A stretch of DNA of 64,000 nucleotides from positions 10,667,001-10,731,000 of the forward strand of contig OU612066.1 in the NCBI GenBank assembly GCA_914767715.1, written 5' to 3'. Each line of letters begins with the position of its first letter. The stretch's first letter is position 1. Positions 1-12,300 of this stretch are shown one piece after another. The notes beneath the pieces were generated by a model. The model had not been told where the DNA came from, made no database searches, and saw nothing but the letters and a program-made list of their open reading frames with translations. Position numbers and translations under genes: made by a program. This stretch comes from Membranipora membranacea. Taxonomy: Eukaryota; Bryozoa; Gymnolaemata; Cheilostomatida; Membraniporidae.

Positions 1-1
1 A

Positions 2-937
2 CCTGACAGTATCGGACAGCTGACTAACCTTGTTTCACTGGATATCAGCGAAAACGTAACGCTTGTCATATTACCTGAGAGTATAGGTCAGCTGGCTAAT
101 CTCACATCATTGGTTATCAGAGACAATCCATCTCTTACCTCCTTACCTGAGAGTATCGGTCAGCTGACTAATCTCACCTCACTGGATATCAGCCTCAATG
201 AGTCACTTACAGCCTTCCCTGAGAGTATTGGTCAGCTGACAAACCTCACTTCACTGCTCTTCGACAACAATGATGAGCTTACTACAATATCTGAGCGTAT
301 AGGTCAGCTGACTAATCTCACATATCTCGATATCAGCTACTGCAGGTTACTGACAACAATACCTGACAGTATTGGCCAACTGACAAACCTCAAAGAACTG
401 GTTATCAGCAGCAACGAATTACTTACTACCATTCCTGAGAGCATCGGGCAGCTGACTAACCTCATCGATCTAGACATAAGTGAAAACAGCGAACTTACAA
501 CCATACCTGACAGTATCGGACAGCTGATTAACCTTACCTCACTGAAACTCAGCGGCAATAGTGAACTTAGAGCCATACCTGAGAGTATAATTCAGCTAAC
601 TAACCTCACCTTACTGGTCATCAACGGCAGTTATAAACTTACTACGATCCCTGAGAGTATCGGCAAGTTGGTTAACCTCACCTCACTGACAATCAGTGGC
701 AATGGCAAACTGACAGCCATATCCGAGAGTATCAGTCAACTCGTTAATCTCAATTTTTTAGATATAAGTCATAACAACTCACTGATAGCCATAACGGAAA
801 ACGTGTTTAAAATCTTGACATTACGCGAGGTTAAGTTTTACGGCTGTGATTCTCTCACATCACCCCCTCGAACAGTCCGCAATTATGGACTTGATGCTAT
901 AAGAAAATACTATGAAGACTGTGACAATAAAAGGTAG
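2..937 (+). CDS. Leucine-rich-repeat protein, C-terminal part (5' end outside window)
   Basis: The reading frame is already open at base 2 and ends at TAG 935-937, so only the C-terminal 311 or so residues are seen. It is built from about a dozen near-identical 24-residue repeats of the type IGQLTNLTxLxIxxNxxLTxIPES, each carrying the LxxLxxL strand and an N position typical of LRR solenoids. The last repeats degrade, and the tail has an SPPxxVRNYGLDAIRKYY cap. Similar P-P-x-x-V...G...AI...Y endings close the LRR block of several animal LRR proteins. No membrane segment or extra domain is visible in this part. The repeats are close to identical at DNA level (72-bp period), which suggests recent unit amplification. 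Function is probably protein binding; the partner and full domain make-up cannot be told because the N-terminal part is missing. Confidence 0.85.
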   Translation, partial: PDSIGQLTNLVSLDISENVTLVILPESIGQLANLTSLVIRDNPSLTSLPESIGQLTNLTSLDISLNESLTAFPESIGQLTNLTSLLFDNNDELTTISERIGQLTNLTYLDISYCRLLTTIPDSIGQLTNLKELVISSNELLTTIPESIGQLTNLIDLDISENSELTTIPDSIGQLINLTSLKLSGNSELRAIPESIIQLTNLTLLVINGSYKLTTIPESIGKLVNLTSLTISGNGKLTAISESISQLVNLNFLDISHNNSLIAITENVFKILTLREVKFYGCDSLTSPPRTVRNYGLDAIRKYYEDCDNKR

Positions 938-1425
938 CCCTGGCGTTAGGGGTTTGTAAATGTGTCATGGATTAAGCAAGGCACACTTCTCTATAACTTT
1001 TAAGCAGATAATTCCAAGGCATAATAGACCATAAGCCCTTATTTTCCCATTCCTCAAACACTAGAAGGCTACTTATATCCTATCATGGATAACATACTTC
1101 TCTATGACTGTACACAATTTACTACACGAGCCATCAAGTTTTCAAACTGTTCTCCGCTCACGGCATTCAGGCTATAACTGTAATTTTTTACAATTATTTT
1201 TTACTATGTAATCATTGAATCTAATTCAGTGTATGTAATGTATACATTTATAATTTCAGGGAACAGACAGTTCATTTTAATATCGACATGTGGATCATTA
1301 TGCAGCTTAGGTGTAGTTAGATTATCAAGTGAAGAGTTTATGATTATGAGATTTTCTGTTTAGCTAATTTTATATATTATATATATTTGGTATTCTGTCT
1401 CTGCCACGTGTTGTAAATGTCAAGA

Positions 1426-1431
1426 AATAAA
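1426..1431 (+). terminator. Possible polyadenylation signal AATAAA of the LRR gene
   Basis: This is a canonical AATAAA hexamer on the sense strand, about 490 bases after the LRR stop codon. The distance is long, so it may not be the one used. Confidence 0.35.
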
Positions 1432-2131
1432 GAAGAAAAGAAGTTTTTTACACATTAGGAAATTATCTTAATAAAGAAGACTGAAATTGAAAACTGCATA
1501 CGTTGTGCTCTTAAACATTGTCTCTGTAGCTCTCTTCTACCTTGACGTTAGCGGTAGCGCCCTGATGAACAAAATCGGTTGGAAAATACTGAGAGAGTTT
1601 TAGATTTTAAGTTGGCGTCAGCGTTGTGATGAAGTGACAGTGTTTGCTACTTAAAATGGCTAATAGCAGAATTATTACAGTGCAGCATCAACTCATATGG
1701 TATATTTTTGGGATTTGCATATTTTTGGTCTAAAACTAGTATCGCAGAAAATAGGATACTATATCTTGTGTCATTTATACACGATAAGAATACAGGTTTA
1801 TTGGATCGTCAGTTAATTTAATAAATGGATGATGCCTCTCAGTTCGAAATCAAATTTTTACGATGACAATAACTGTTTGCACACATCTTTTTACTTCATA
1901 ACAAGAGATTGTTAAAGTGGTCAGCAAGCTAATGTGACTAGCAAAATAATGTTGGCACAATAATATTTTTTATAAATCTTCAAACTCAGTAAAAACACTT
2001 GTGAATTTCAGCTATATATAAATTTATCTATAAATCTAACGTACCTCTAGAAAACTAACAAGCTACAACTATTTTAAAATGTTTCTGCGCAGAAAAATCC
2101 ACGGAAAACTTGCAATATTGTTAACTAAAGT

Positions 2132-2342
2132 CCAGATCAAGTTTTTTCCCTCTGCGGTGACAGAGGGATATTGCAAAAGACAGGTATTGAGATACCAACA
2201 AAAAGAATAAGTGTATATGAAGTGTCCATTTACCTACTGGTAGGTAAACATTTAATATTCTTGTTCCATCCGGTGCGGCGCCTCTAAACCCGACTTCTGC
2301 AATATCCCTCCGCCGCCACAGAGGGAACAGACTTGCTCTAGG
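2132..2342. mobile_element. Inverted-repeat element, family A, copy 1
   Basis: The ends are imperfect inverted copies: CAAGTTTTTTCCCTCTG...GACAGAGGGATATTGCA on the left, and TGCAATATCCCTCCG...CAGAGGGAACAGACTTG on the right. The same terminal sequence occurs at 13311-13433 (intact) and about 41990-42030 (fragment). There is no coding capacity. It looks like a diverged non-autonomous DNA transposon with unrelated sequence in the middle. Confidence 0.65.
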
Positions 2343-3119
2343 AAACTCACAGTAGCGACAGACCTGTATTGTAGATGGTCTAAATGTCTACTAAATTGTA
2401 TTTATCAGACATTTAGTTGAGCCAAGGAGTTGGTTTACCCTGGACCTGCAGACAGCCTGCTCAGGCTACATTAAGTTGAGCTGTAACCAGAATTTAGCAG
2501 CCTCTCATCCATAAGGCCTTATGCTCTCATCCGTGTTTCAATGAGCCCCTGCTATAACTCGGGCCAACTCCGCCAAGTAGATTGATATTCATTATTAGGA
2601 GAAATCTTTCATTATCACTGAATACCTATCTCACCTGATATCTCACCTGAGGATTCTTAGCTCCTAGCACCGACTTTAAGATAAGTTATATGAGTATGAC
2701 ATATATGTCTCTCTAATTATTTATCTACCTGTTTAGTCTGGGCTTTTGCTCTCTTCAGACCTGAACAAATAGAACACATTTGCCTTCAAAATAGACCATA
2801 TTTAGTTCCTTCATGTAATTTTGAGGTTCATTATTACATGAAATAAAAGATTTACTAACCAATGAACTCCCTCTTCATTGAACCAGGGATCGAACTAACT
2901 AACTAAATAGAACACAACTACAAGAAAGGATGTGCAGACACAACTAAGCAAACTTTGAGATACCTCAAAAACTATTTAAGATGCTCTAATTGGTTGACAT
3001 CCACATCCGGTTCCTAAAGTGAAACCACTTTAAGACATAATTTGCATGTGTGAGAAAAGAAATTCTTCTTTTAGTTTTGTCAGTGCCTAATTTATACAAT
3101 CTCATGTTGCAAATCTACA

Positions 3120-6100
3120 ATGGATGAACCAGAGAGAAGTATAATGGAAGAAACAGCTCCACCATTCCACTTCGAGTCAGACCAGCTAGCATTTAAAGGT
3201 AACTTGAGTTGAGAATGGTTTTGCTTTTGCCTTTCAAGAACAGGCGCACCACAACAAGGAGTCCCCTTGGCCACACACTGTCTGTGACTTGACTTCAGGG
3301 CACAGGTCTACTCCAAAACCTGGGATTTTGGCAATGTTTGACTGCCCCCTTGAGTTTCTGTTGTTTTGTTGTTTGAAGGTAATTCATGGTTTAGAAGACA
3401 CATCCAACTTTCAGTTTCATGGTCTCTGGAGTCAGAAGAAATCTGGACAGCACTTCCCTGAGTATTCTGTTTGAAAGACTACCTCCTAAGCTGCTCATAC
3501 ATACCTCATTTGATGGATTTAGTCACCTGTAGCTCTTTCAGCAAACAATTTCAGTTCAAAAATCTTTTGAAATCATGCGCAGACGCTGATAAATTCAGAG
3601 TGAGGCAACGTAATTATAGAGCTACAGGTGACTAAATCCATCAAATGAGGTTTGTATGAGCAGCTTAGGAGGTAGTCTTTCAAACAGAATACTCAGGAAA
3701 GTGCTGTCCAAATCTCTTCTGACCCCATGAGACCATGAAAGTTGGATGTGTCTTCTAAACCATGAATTACCTTTAAACAACAAAACAACAAAAACTCAAG
3801 GGGGGCAGTCAAACATTGCCAAAATCCCAGGTTTTGGAGTAGACCTGTGCTTCAGGGCTGTATCCATGGGTTTCAAAGTGGTAGGGCCAGGCAGGTAAGG
3901 TGTGGGAGGGGTGCTAAAGCACCTTCACGCCAGGGGGTATGGGGGGCCTGCCCCAGAAAATTTGCAAAAGAACAAAGGCAGTTTTAAAGCATTCCAGCCA
4001 TTTTTTGAGAAAGAAATTGGCCCCAGGGATCTTAGTGTAATAGGAAGGGACATCATCATAACTCTACTGTCACTGTCTTAGAATTGAGAAAAAAAATCCT
4101 ATTATGGAGTATAGAAAAGAGGTAAGAACCATTTCTTGAATTAACTGCTTACAGAGAAGAAGAGGATTAAAAGTAAATAAAATATTTGATATCGTTATAA
4201 TTTTGTCCATGAAGAGATTTAATAATAGTATTAATCATTTTTGTTTGAGCAATTGTTCAAAATTCTGATTTTATTGACCAGAGAAGGCTTCTGGGATGAG
4301 ATGCCATGAAATTTCTAACTTTGACAAACTGAATACCTCTATGCAGCCAATTTAGAACATGCAATGTGCTGAGGCTGTTTGATCAAGTTTGGCCCAAAAG
4401 TATGCTTTGTGGCGGTCCATGGCGCTGAAGAAAAGCTCACATGTTTCAGATTTAGATTTATTGATGAACTGATGAACAAGCAGAAAACATGCCATCATAA
4501 AACAGCTACATCAGCGCTATCACTTCGAAATCCCTACCTTTAACACAAGGGGCCCCCTGAGCCACTGTTATTGAGAAACATAAATAGAGTCAATGAGTAT
4601 TCATAACACTTAGGCCTATGGCAAATTTTGGAGTTTTTTCAAATTGAGCTCATGATAAAGTGGTAGGGCCATCGACTCCTAGCCCCACCTATGAATACAC
4701 CCCTGCTTGACTTGTGACATAACTGTGTAGGCTACTAAGTCCCGCCGGGACCATGCTAGGGGCCCATCCAGTAAATATCATCATGCATCATAGATAGAGA
4801 AACGGTAGTCAAAACCTAAAAAAAGTTATGATTTTTAATGTAAGTTATGATTTAAAATACTTGGGCTGGTAATAGGTCTACTTGTCACGGTGGTATTATG
4901 TCTTTGGAAGATGAACGGGCAATTAGTAGGCTCATATTAGTGGACTGTTAGCATCTACAATGTATGACATATCTCAGTGCACAGGAAATAGCACCCTTGA
5001 TGTTATACATTAAGTAAAGACTCGATGAACACAATGCTTATTTGGTCATTAGACGAATCAAACTAACTACCATCAAGCTCGTCACTGTTTGCGAGAGGGT
5101 TGACTAAGGGAAAATAATTCCCCTTAAGGCAGTTTTATTCATTCAAGTTACTCCAACAAAGCCAGATACAGTTTCCCACTTATTGTTCTTCAGGAAATGA
5201 AGATTACCAGCTGTTACTGTCTACATTGTCTAAGTTTGAAGCACTACGTGACAAAGCTATGAAGGATGTTGACAAACTCTATGATCTGAGGAAAGAAGCA
5301 CAGGCAGATCCGATTAATCTGGTGAAGAAACTGCAGACTGATCCAAAGGTAACGCTGAGGGTTGAACCATCAATATTTCATAAGAGCCACTGTGGATACC
5401 GAACAAAGTCATTTATGTTGAAACCAGATAGGAAGACTGATACCTAGTAGGCTATATTGTCCTGAAATCTTCTTGGAATTTAGTGGGTACACCCACCCAA
5501 TTTAGTCATAACCATCTTTTATCACTAATAGGCCTATGTGGATTATTGGTTGGTTTCATGCTAGCTTTTTTGTTGCGTCTATGTCTTGTCTATCATGCAT
5601 AGAAGCTTAATGGAAGGATGTGCAGTACCAACTAGGTATATCTTCTTATCACTTTAGTGCCTCAACCCCCACAAGTTGTACGATATAATGTTAAAACAAC
5701 CTGCTATGAACTACGCGCTTGCTATTCACTGCCAGGCAATTGGTGCCACAGGAGTCATGGTTAAAGGGGGAGCTTTCATGGTCGATTGTCCCTACCCCTA
5801 GCACCCGCTGCTGTATATCTCTACTTCATGTATCACCCAGTGTTATTTTAGTCACTGGATATACCTTCCAGACCTCAGATACCCGAAGTACCAGAGATCA
5901 ACTGGAGTAAATATTCCTTCACAGCCGACTCTGCCTCCGCGACTAACCAGTCTGTACACAACACCAGAGGGGTCAAAGTCCATGTGCCTGATGGTGAGTG
6001 AATCTACTTGAAACTGTAATCGCATATGCAGCCATAAGAAATAGGTCTACACATAGAATATAATAATGTATGAAATACAACATTTTGCTTCATCATTGAT

Positions 6101-9100
6101 GATACACAATGGGAACAAACTCTCTTAAATAATAAAAATAATAACGTGTGCAAGTCACGATAAAAGTACAGGCATTATCCAGAGAAGTGTCAGTGTGCCA
6201 GCCTTATCGTAAAGCCCCCACCTTTGTTGTGTATGTTTATTGGGCGGCTGTGATATGGCTATAGTTATGCCAGCCTTATCGTAAAGCCCCCACCTTTGTT
6301 GTGTGTGTTTATTGGGCGGCTGTGATATGGCTATAATTATGCAAATTTATAATCATTGGTGAAAATCTCAATACATGATATCTAATAAGAACCCAACAAC
6401 ATCCTATTTCCCTGACTTGCTTTAGAATTTCTTGTCTCCAAATTCCTTGTGATGCGTTGTTAGACAGGCCACATATTCAGCGATTGATTTTTTGTAGTCT
6501 TGAAAAGGAAGACAGTGAAGCCAGAGGATATAACTGAAGACTCAGTGTTTGTGAGGGGGAGATTGAAGACTGAGACTAAATCGGAGACATTCAATCAACC
6601 TTGGACATCAGAGGAGCAGAGAAAGCTTGAGCAGCTTCTGGTGGAGTTCCCTCCTGAGAGGGTGGAGTCCAGAAGATACAGGAAAATAGCCCAGAAACTA
6701 GGAACTAAATCTCTCACTCAGGTAAATAAACATCTTTAACCACTGCTGCCACACAGCCAAATGTGTACTTATAGAATTCTGTGTAGCTCAAAACTAATAA
6801 AATGAGGCTGCAATCTCAGCATTGTCACCTAATGAGCGAATAATTTGCACAAACTTATAGTTTGAATTAGGGTATGCAATTAATTATCTACGCATCGGGT
6901 GACATAGTTACTGTCTTACTAGTGCACACTGTAGATTTCATGCCCTGATTTTGAAGACCAGTTTGTGCAAATTATTTGTCCATTAGATGACACTTATGAG
7001 ATTTAAGTCTCAATTAATTATCTTGGAGCTATGCAGAATTCAATTAGCACAAATTTGCATGAGTGGCAGCAGTTTTTAAAGATGAATGGGTTATGCTGTT
7101 CAGCTATAGAATGTGAAATCCAAGGGGTTCTTTCAATTACAAACACCAAAAATTGCCATCTAATCACTCACACAGGGAGGGAGGCGTGCGAGACTTGCTT
7201 AGGTCTCGTTTCCACATTGCTCACTCATTACTGAAACTATATGGATTCTGAGTGAGCAATCTGGGAACAAATTTGTTAATTGAAAGACTAAGTGTGATGT
7301 GTACTAATTTTCTCTAAAACTCATCACTCATTCTTAAAAAAAACACCACCAAGGCTGCTAAATCATACTTTCCATTCAGTCAGTCCTAAAATCTTTTTAA
7401 ATCCTATGTGTCTGCTATTACACTCAAGATGTCCTTTTTTACTTTGTAAAGTAAAATGCTGCTCACTTACCTTTTCTGTCGAAGCTTGTCTTATCTAGCC
7501 AAGCAGTCTATGAGCGATATCAACAAACCGTCACGGATATCTCTGTGCTATGAGTTCCTCATATTGTTTTTTCAGTGTAACTCATCATGTAGACAATTGA
7601 TGCAGTTCCTTGCATCACGTAGTCAACGAACTATAAATGATGTAGCTATCTTTTACTATTAAAACTGTAGTCTTCACCAGGATATTCACAGCTGCTCACC
7701 TTGTTTACTTGTGCTAATGAAAGCCTGCTCTTTCTCTGTGCTCCCTCAGCAGCTAGCCCTTTCCAGAGCCGTATGTTTTTTATTGGGAATTTTCCACGAC
7801 AACAAAGTTTGTGGCTGGCGCAATGACTGGTTGTGCCCATCTCTGAATAATATGCCATGAAACAAATGAACTTTTCATGTAAAAAAGTGAATACTATATA
7901 GAAAAAATAAAAGAAAAAATAAATATGACCGTTTTGTGTTGTAGGTCTGCAGTAGGATACAGAAATACTTCATCCAACTGACGAAACTAGGCTTACCTGT
8001 ACCAGGGAAAGCTCCCAACCTACAAGCTCACAGAATCAAATATAAACACAGATCAAGAGTAAGTAAAAAAAACCAATACTTATATATATATATATATATA
8101 ATTTAAATATCATTATAGGAACGTAAACATTTCTACCATCTAGCTCTTAGCATCGAGTTAATCGCTCTCAAAGTTCAGCAGATGTTGCTGGCACTATATG
8201 TGATTTTTCCCTATAGAACTTTGCACACGAAATTGCAGCCATGGGTTTACCGATTTAATGATATATTCATATCTTATTATCTCAGATGTTGCATGGAGCT
8301 AGTACATTCCTACAAGCTTACGTACCGCCTGTGTACATGCCTGATGATGATGCTGACTATGATGCGATGTCGTCCGTCCCCGGCAGCAGTATGGACAGTG
8401 GAGAGGACAGTGACAGCGATTTGGAGTTACCTCCCCCGCTGTATGAGAGCGAGGATTACAGAGAACTACAGGCACTCAGGGAGCTGAGACAAATAAAACT
8501 GGCTAGTAACAGCGTGGAACATGTCGGGTATAAGGTGTGATATGTTACAATACATAGATAATTGCTAATAAGTCTATAGTTACTGCAGAAAGATGTAAGC
8601 GAACATGCAGTCTGAGCGCTTATTATCTTCTATCAAGAATGTAGTGATTCATCACGACATGTCACCTAGATTAGTGGAGTGAGAGTCAACTCTTCTCGCC
8701 AGCCTGCTGATAAAAAATCATAATAATCGCAATCATCGATGAAACGCATACATGAAAAATTTTACTTGCAAAGTCATGATAAATTATCTCTAACCTTTAT
8801 CTTTGAATTACAGTGCGATGGATGTGGACAGGAACCTATCATGGGTATAAGATATCATTGCACAGAATGTCCAGAAGATAATAGTATAGATTTCTGCTCT
8901 ACTTGTAATGAGTAAGTACAACTTCTCATATTCTCAGTTGAAGAACACAGAATCTCAACCCAACCTTGTCTAGTGTATGTTCAAAAGAATGTAATGGTAA
9001 AACCAGCAATGAACCAAAGATATGGAATAGTAGAATTGTCCTTCTAACTTGGGGTTGTCCCTTTTTATAAACCTTTGTTCCGAGAAAGCACGATTCCAAT

Positions 9101-9342
9101 ATTAGATATTTCATCTCCTTTATAGACGAAGAATATCACTAGCTAGCCACAGACCACAGCATACAATGTTAGCAGTGAGTAAAAGAGAAGAAGAGGTACC
9201 ACCTGCTATAACCTCAACAGCTAGTGCAGTTACCCAGCCAGCAACGGTCAACTCGATAAATGACAAGGACTATCTACCCAGCAAGTTTAACATTCCCGGA
9301 CATTACAACTACCTCGACCCTAATTACATGCCATCATCATAG
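3120..9342 (+). CDS. ZZZ3: ZZZ3 homologue: SANT/Myb and ZZ-finger chromatin protein
   Basis: In vertebrates ZZZ3 is a subunit of the ATAC histone acetyltransferase complex whose ZZ finger binds the histone H3 tail in the nucleus. Coding exons: 3120-3198, 5194-5348, 5658-5674 (17-nt microexon, inferred), 5872-5993, 6498-6721, 7945-8058, 8286-8534, 8814-8911, 9126-9342, giving 424 residues. Segments recognisable from vertebrate ZZZ3 include HFESDQLAFKGNEDYQLLL at the N terminus, the SANT domain (about residues 158-211, ETFNQPWT...VESRRYRKIA...VCSRIQKYF), PVPGKAPNL, PPVYMPDDD and the C-terminal NYLDPNY. The ZZ finger (about 321-370) keeps CxxC, CxxC, CxxC and a final HxxxH. The protein lacks the long N-terminal extension of the human protein and starts at the ATG just before the conserved block. 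The microexon is the least certain part, but without it the frame breaks. Confidence 0.92.
3293..3857. mobile_element. Long fold-back element with 8-bp target duplication
   Basis: Two arms of about 235 bases (3301-3536 and 3618-3849) are inverted copies around a spacer of about 80 bases. The tips are CACAGGTCTACTCC and GGAGTAGACCTGTG. Both sides are flanked by the identical 8-mer CTTCAGGG (3293-3300 and 3850-3857), a target-site duplication of the length made by hAT-type transposases. No transposase is encoded. It lies in intron 1 of ZZZ3. Confidence 0.8.
6197..6340. repeat. Two-copy 72-bp tandem repeat
   Basis: Two almost identical direct copies (6197-6268 and 6269-6340) start with GCCAGCCTTATCGTAAAGCC. 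They differ at a couple of bases. They lie in the ZZZ3 intron before the SANT exon. Confidence 0.9.
6811..7003. mobile_element. Small inverted-repeat element in a ZZZ3 intron
   Basis: Left end GTCACCTAATGAGCGAATAATTTGCACAAACT (about 6824-6855) is matched in inverse orientation by AGTTTGTGCAAATTATTTGTCCATTAGATGAC (about 6960-6991). Target duplications are not clear and there is no coding capacity. Confidence 0.7.
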
Positions 9343-12300
9343 ACAGTTCTAGTAGGAACAAGCTAGGCTTTGTCAGCTTTTTCCTCTGGTGTGGTATTGC
9401 CTTATCATAAGTGACATAAGGGAAAATCTTTTAGCTCCTCAGTATTTTTCTGGTCATAATAGTGGTGAGAGAAGGACAAATATATATTGTACACCGTATG
9501 TATATATCCTAAAGTTTTTGCTAACTCAGGATTTAGAGGCAGATTTTTATCTATTTGTTGCTGTGTAGGTAAGTGAAAATATCAGCCGGCGAAGCATCAA
9601 GCAAGCCTGAGTTGTTGCTTTAGTATATTTGAACATCAAGCTGAATCTGAGATATCACCAGGTCTTAATCAGGTCTATTTATTTGACATACCGCCAGCAT
9701 ACAGAGTGGTGATGTTCATAATTTTGACCTTGTTGTAGCCGTAGCCTGTTGTAGTCAGCAATTGCCAAGTCTTTCTGTGTAATCACTATTTTATTTGTTG
9801 CTTTCTCACCCTCCATCCCAATACATTGCAGAACAAAGCGCAGTCTGTGACGAGACATCAATCGCACCACAGGCTGGCTAAGCCTCAAAGCTGTAAGTTT
9901 ATATGAATACGTCAAAAAAAATCAAATGGCCACGAGATTATAATGTGCCGTATGTCCTTATTACCTTATTACCAACCCTTACCCTTATACCTATACCATA
10001 GAGTCAACATTGTTACCAAGTCAATGCTTATACCTCATTGCCTCCTAATACCAATGACTATGACATGACAGTCCCGCTGTTCCCTGTCCACAGTAACTCA
10101 AGCGTCAAAACGAGTGTTTTCATTTTAGGCTGCTGCGCTCGCTTGCTCTGTTTATATAAGTTTACAATGGAGCAATGGTTTCTTTTTGCAGACATAGCTT
10201 CCCTTATTTCAGATTTACCCAAGAATGGTTCATGCAAACCTCTTGATTTTTTTCATGTGTGTTACAAGGACATATGGGCCACAGTCTAGGCATTTATTCA
10301 TGCAGTCAGTCAATGGATTTTGCAGATATATTTGATTTAGTCGCTAACATTGCTTTGTGAGATGAGTAAGAGTCATTGGTAAGACTAGGTACACACAATA
10401 CTAGATAGCCCTTACATCGAAGAAATGTTTCCTATAACCAACAGTCATTCTAAGCTGACCAAAGGAAGGTGTCAGATTTATGAAATTTGTCATTCACAAG
10501 CTGAAAACTAAATAAAAACAGCCCAAAAACAGCTTTCTTTTCTCCCTCCCAATCCGACAAAATCTTATTGTGAACCATGAAAATGATCATTATTACCAAT
10601 CGCCTCAATCAAGATATTTACTTGAGAACATTTGCTCCAATTAAAGAGGTAAACGTGTCTATAGAGACGGCCCAAAAAGTGCCCAGTTCATAGCTCCATA
10701 TGGACATGTCTCTTCTATACACATGCTAAGCGAAAGTTGTCCCACCATCTGCATGAATGATGGGGCCTTTATTTTAGATTGAGCTTAGCATTACAACATG
10801 AAAACTCATGTCCATACTCTAGCACTCAACTACATCAGTGAAACTCCACCCATAATCTCAGCTATCACATAGTAAACCTACCAGCCGTTTAGTCGCTAGC
10901 AAAACAGTAAGTGGTAAGATCACCACAGTTGCATTTACATCACCTTCCCTTGGTAGTCAAACTCTATGATAAGGCCAATGTCACTTAGTTGATCCTACAA
11001 TGTACTTTATAGTTTTTTACCAAATCTTGCAATAAGATCCTACGCTATCCTCCCGAGTAAGATCCATACTTACTCGATACTTGAAAATTTGAATTAATTT
11101 TCAAAGAAACTGATCTGTGCATTGACATAGACTGCACTTATTCAGTAATATTGATAGTCCATGTTTAGAGTGCTCAGTAACTGTGGTGCACAAATGGACA
11201 AGATTTGATGCCACAAAACAGAAAGCTTCTCCAAGTCACCCACTGCTAACACATATCAATACTACTCTTTAGGAGGCTGTCAAATTCATTTGGATTTTTA
11301 TCACCCTGAAGACTGAAATAACTAGATAACAAATTTATTTACATGGATCTACTTTAAGACATGTAAATACTAGTTTTTGATGTAAAGAGAACAATTTATC
11401 TTAAAGTTTGTAAAAATTGCTTTAAAAAATCCTCAAAACTTAAATCACTCATTAGTAATCATCAGATGATTTTGATTTTTACATCATTGTGATGCCTGAA
11501 ATGTCTAGATCTAAAATATTTTTATTTGAAGTTCCAGTGAAATTTGGAAATACATTATTTTCGTGAAAAACAAACAGGCTACCTGTGTAAATCTTGAACT
11601 TCCTATTGAAATTCTATTGAAAGCCAGTAAGCCACTAATCATAAAGCTCATAATTGAAGCGTAACACTCGTTTTCATGCGGCCCGCTTGCCTATTCAACT
11701 GAAGGCCGGAGTTTGATAGGAGTGTCATATCTTAGTAGGCCTATTTATAATCTTTGCTAATACATGGCAGGTGATATGACATGTTAAAAAAGTTCTTGTG
11801 CAGTCATGCTTGTGATACCGATGTGTTTGCCTTCTATTTGTTGTAAAGTTGACATTAATCATGAATAGTTTGCATATAAGGAATTTGACAAGGAAGTCAG
11901 TCAACTTTATGATTCAGTTTCATGTATAAAACATACATAAAACAATTCATCAAACCCACTTCATCAGATTTCCTATGGGTATGGTGATTTTGTTGGCCAT
12001 TGTGTCCTTGAAATACCCTATATACTGTGATATGTTGTTTTATAGTGTAACCCCAGGAATGATAAATGTGGAGAGATCAGTCAGTCTATCTACAGTCAAA
12101 CTCTGAACAGCTACAGTCGTAGATTCAGAGTCAGGTACGCATACCTACTTACCACCACTTTAGAGATTTTTGGAGGGTTAACTTAATATAATAGTGTCCT
12201 GTGAATAGTGTTATCATTTGGAAAGCTTCGAATATATTTATTATGTATAATATAGTGAGTTAACTTCAAGAGGTTGTTATCAACAACCAGAAACCAAGAT

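Larger units (their letters stand above)
938..3119. other. Intergenic stretch between LRR gene and ZZZ3
   Basis: No convincing coding exon is seen on either strand. It holds a possible polyadenylation signal for the LRR gene at 1426-1431, a degenerate inverted-repeat element at about 2132-2342, and short fragments of other repeats: one at about 2449-2468 is shared with the hairpin at 57771-57834, and one at about 2859-2881 with the hairpin at 55957-55988. The promoter and 5' untranslated region of ZZZ3 should lie in the last part; no TATA-like element stands out. Confidence 0.6.

Noticed and set aside
337-576. Open minus-strand frame opposite the LRR gene
   Set aside because: It mirrors the 72-bp repeats on the other strand; repeat periodicity keeps the antisense frame open without meaning.
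2-937. Bacterial origin of the LRR gene
   Set aside because: Tandem LRRs also occur in many bacteria, but the C-terminal cap resembles animal LRR proteins, and the fragment continues straight into typical host DNA.
9679-9915. Open minus-strand frame with protein-like composition and possible splice sites
   Set aside because: No recognisable domain and no partner exons on either side; the opposite strand also offers a spliceable segment, so the evidence is balanced.
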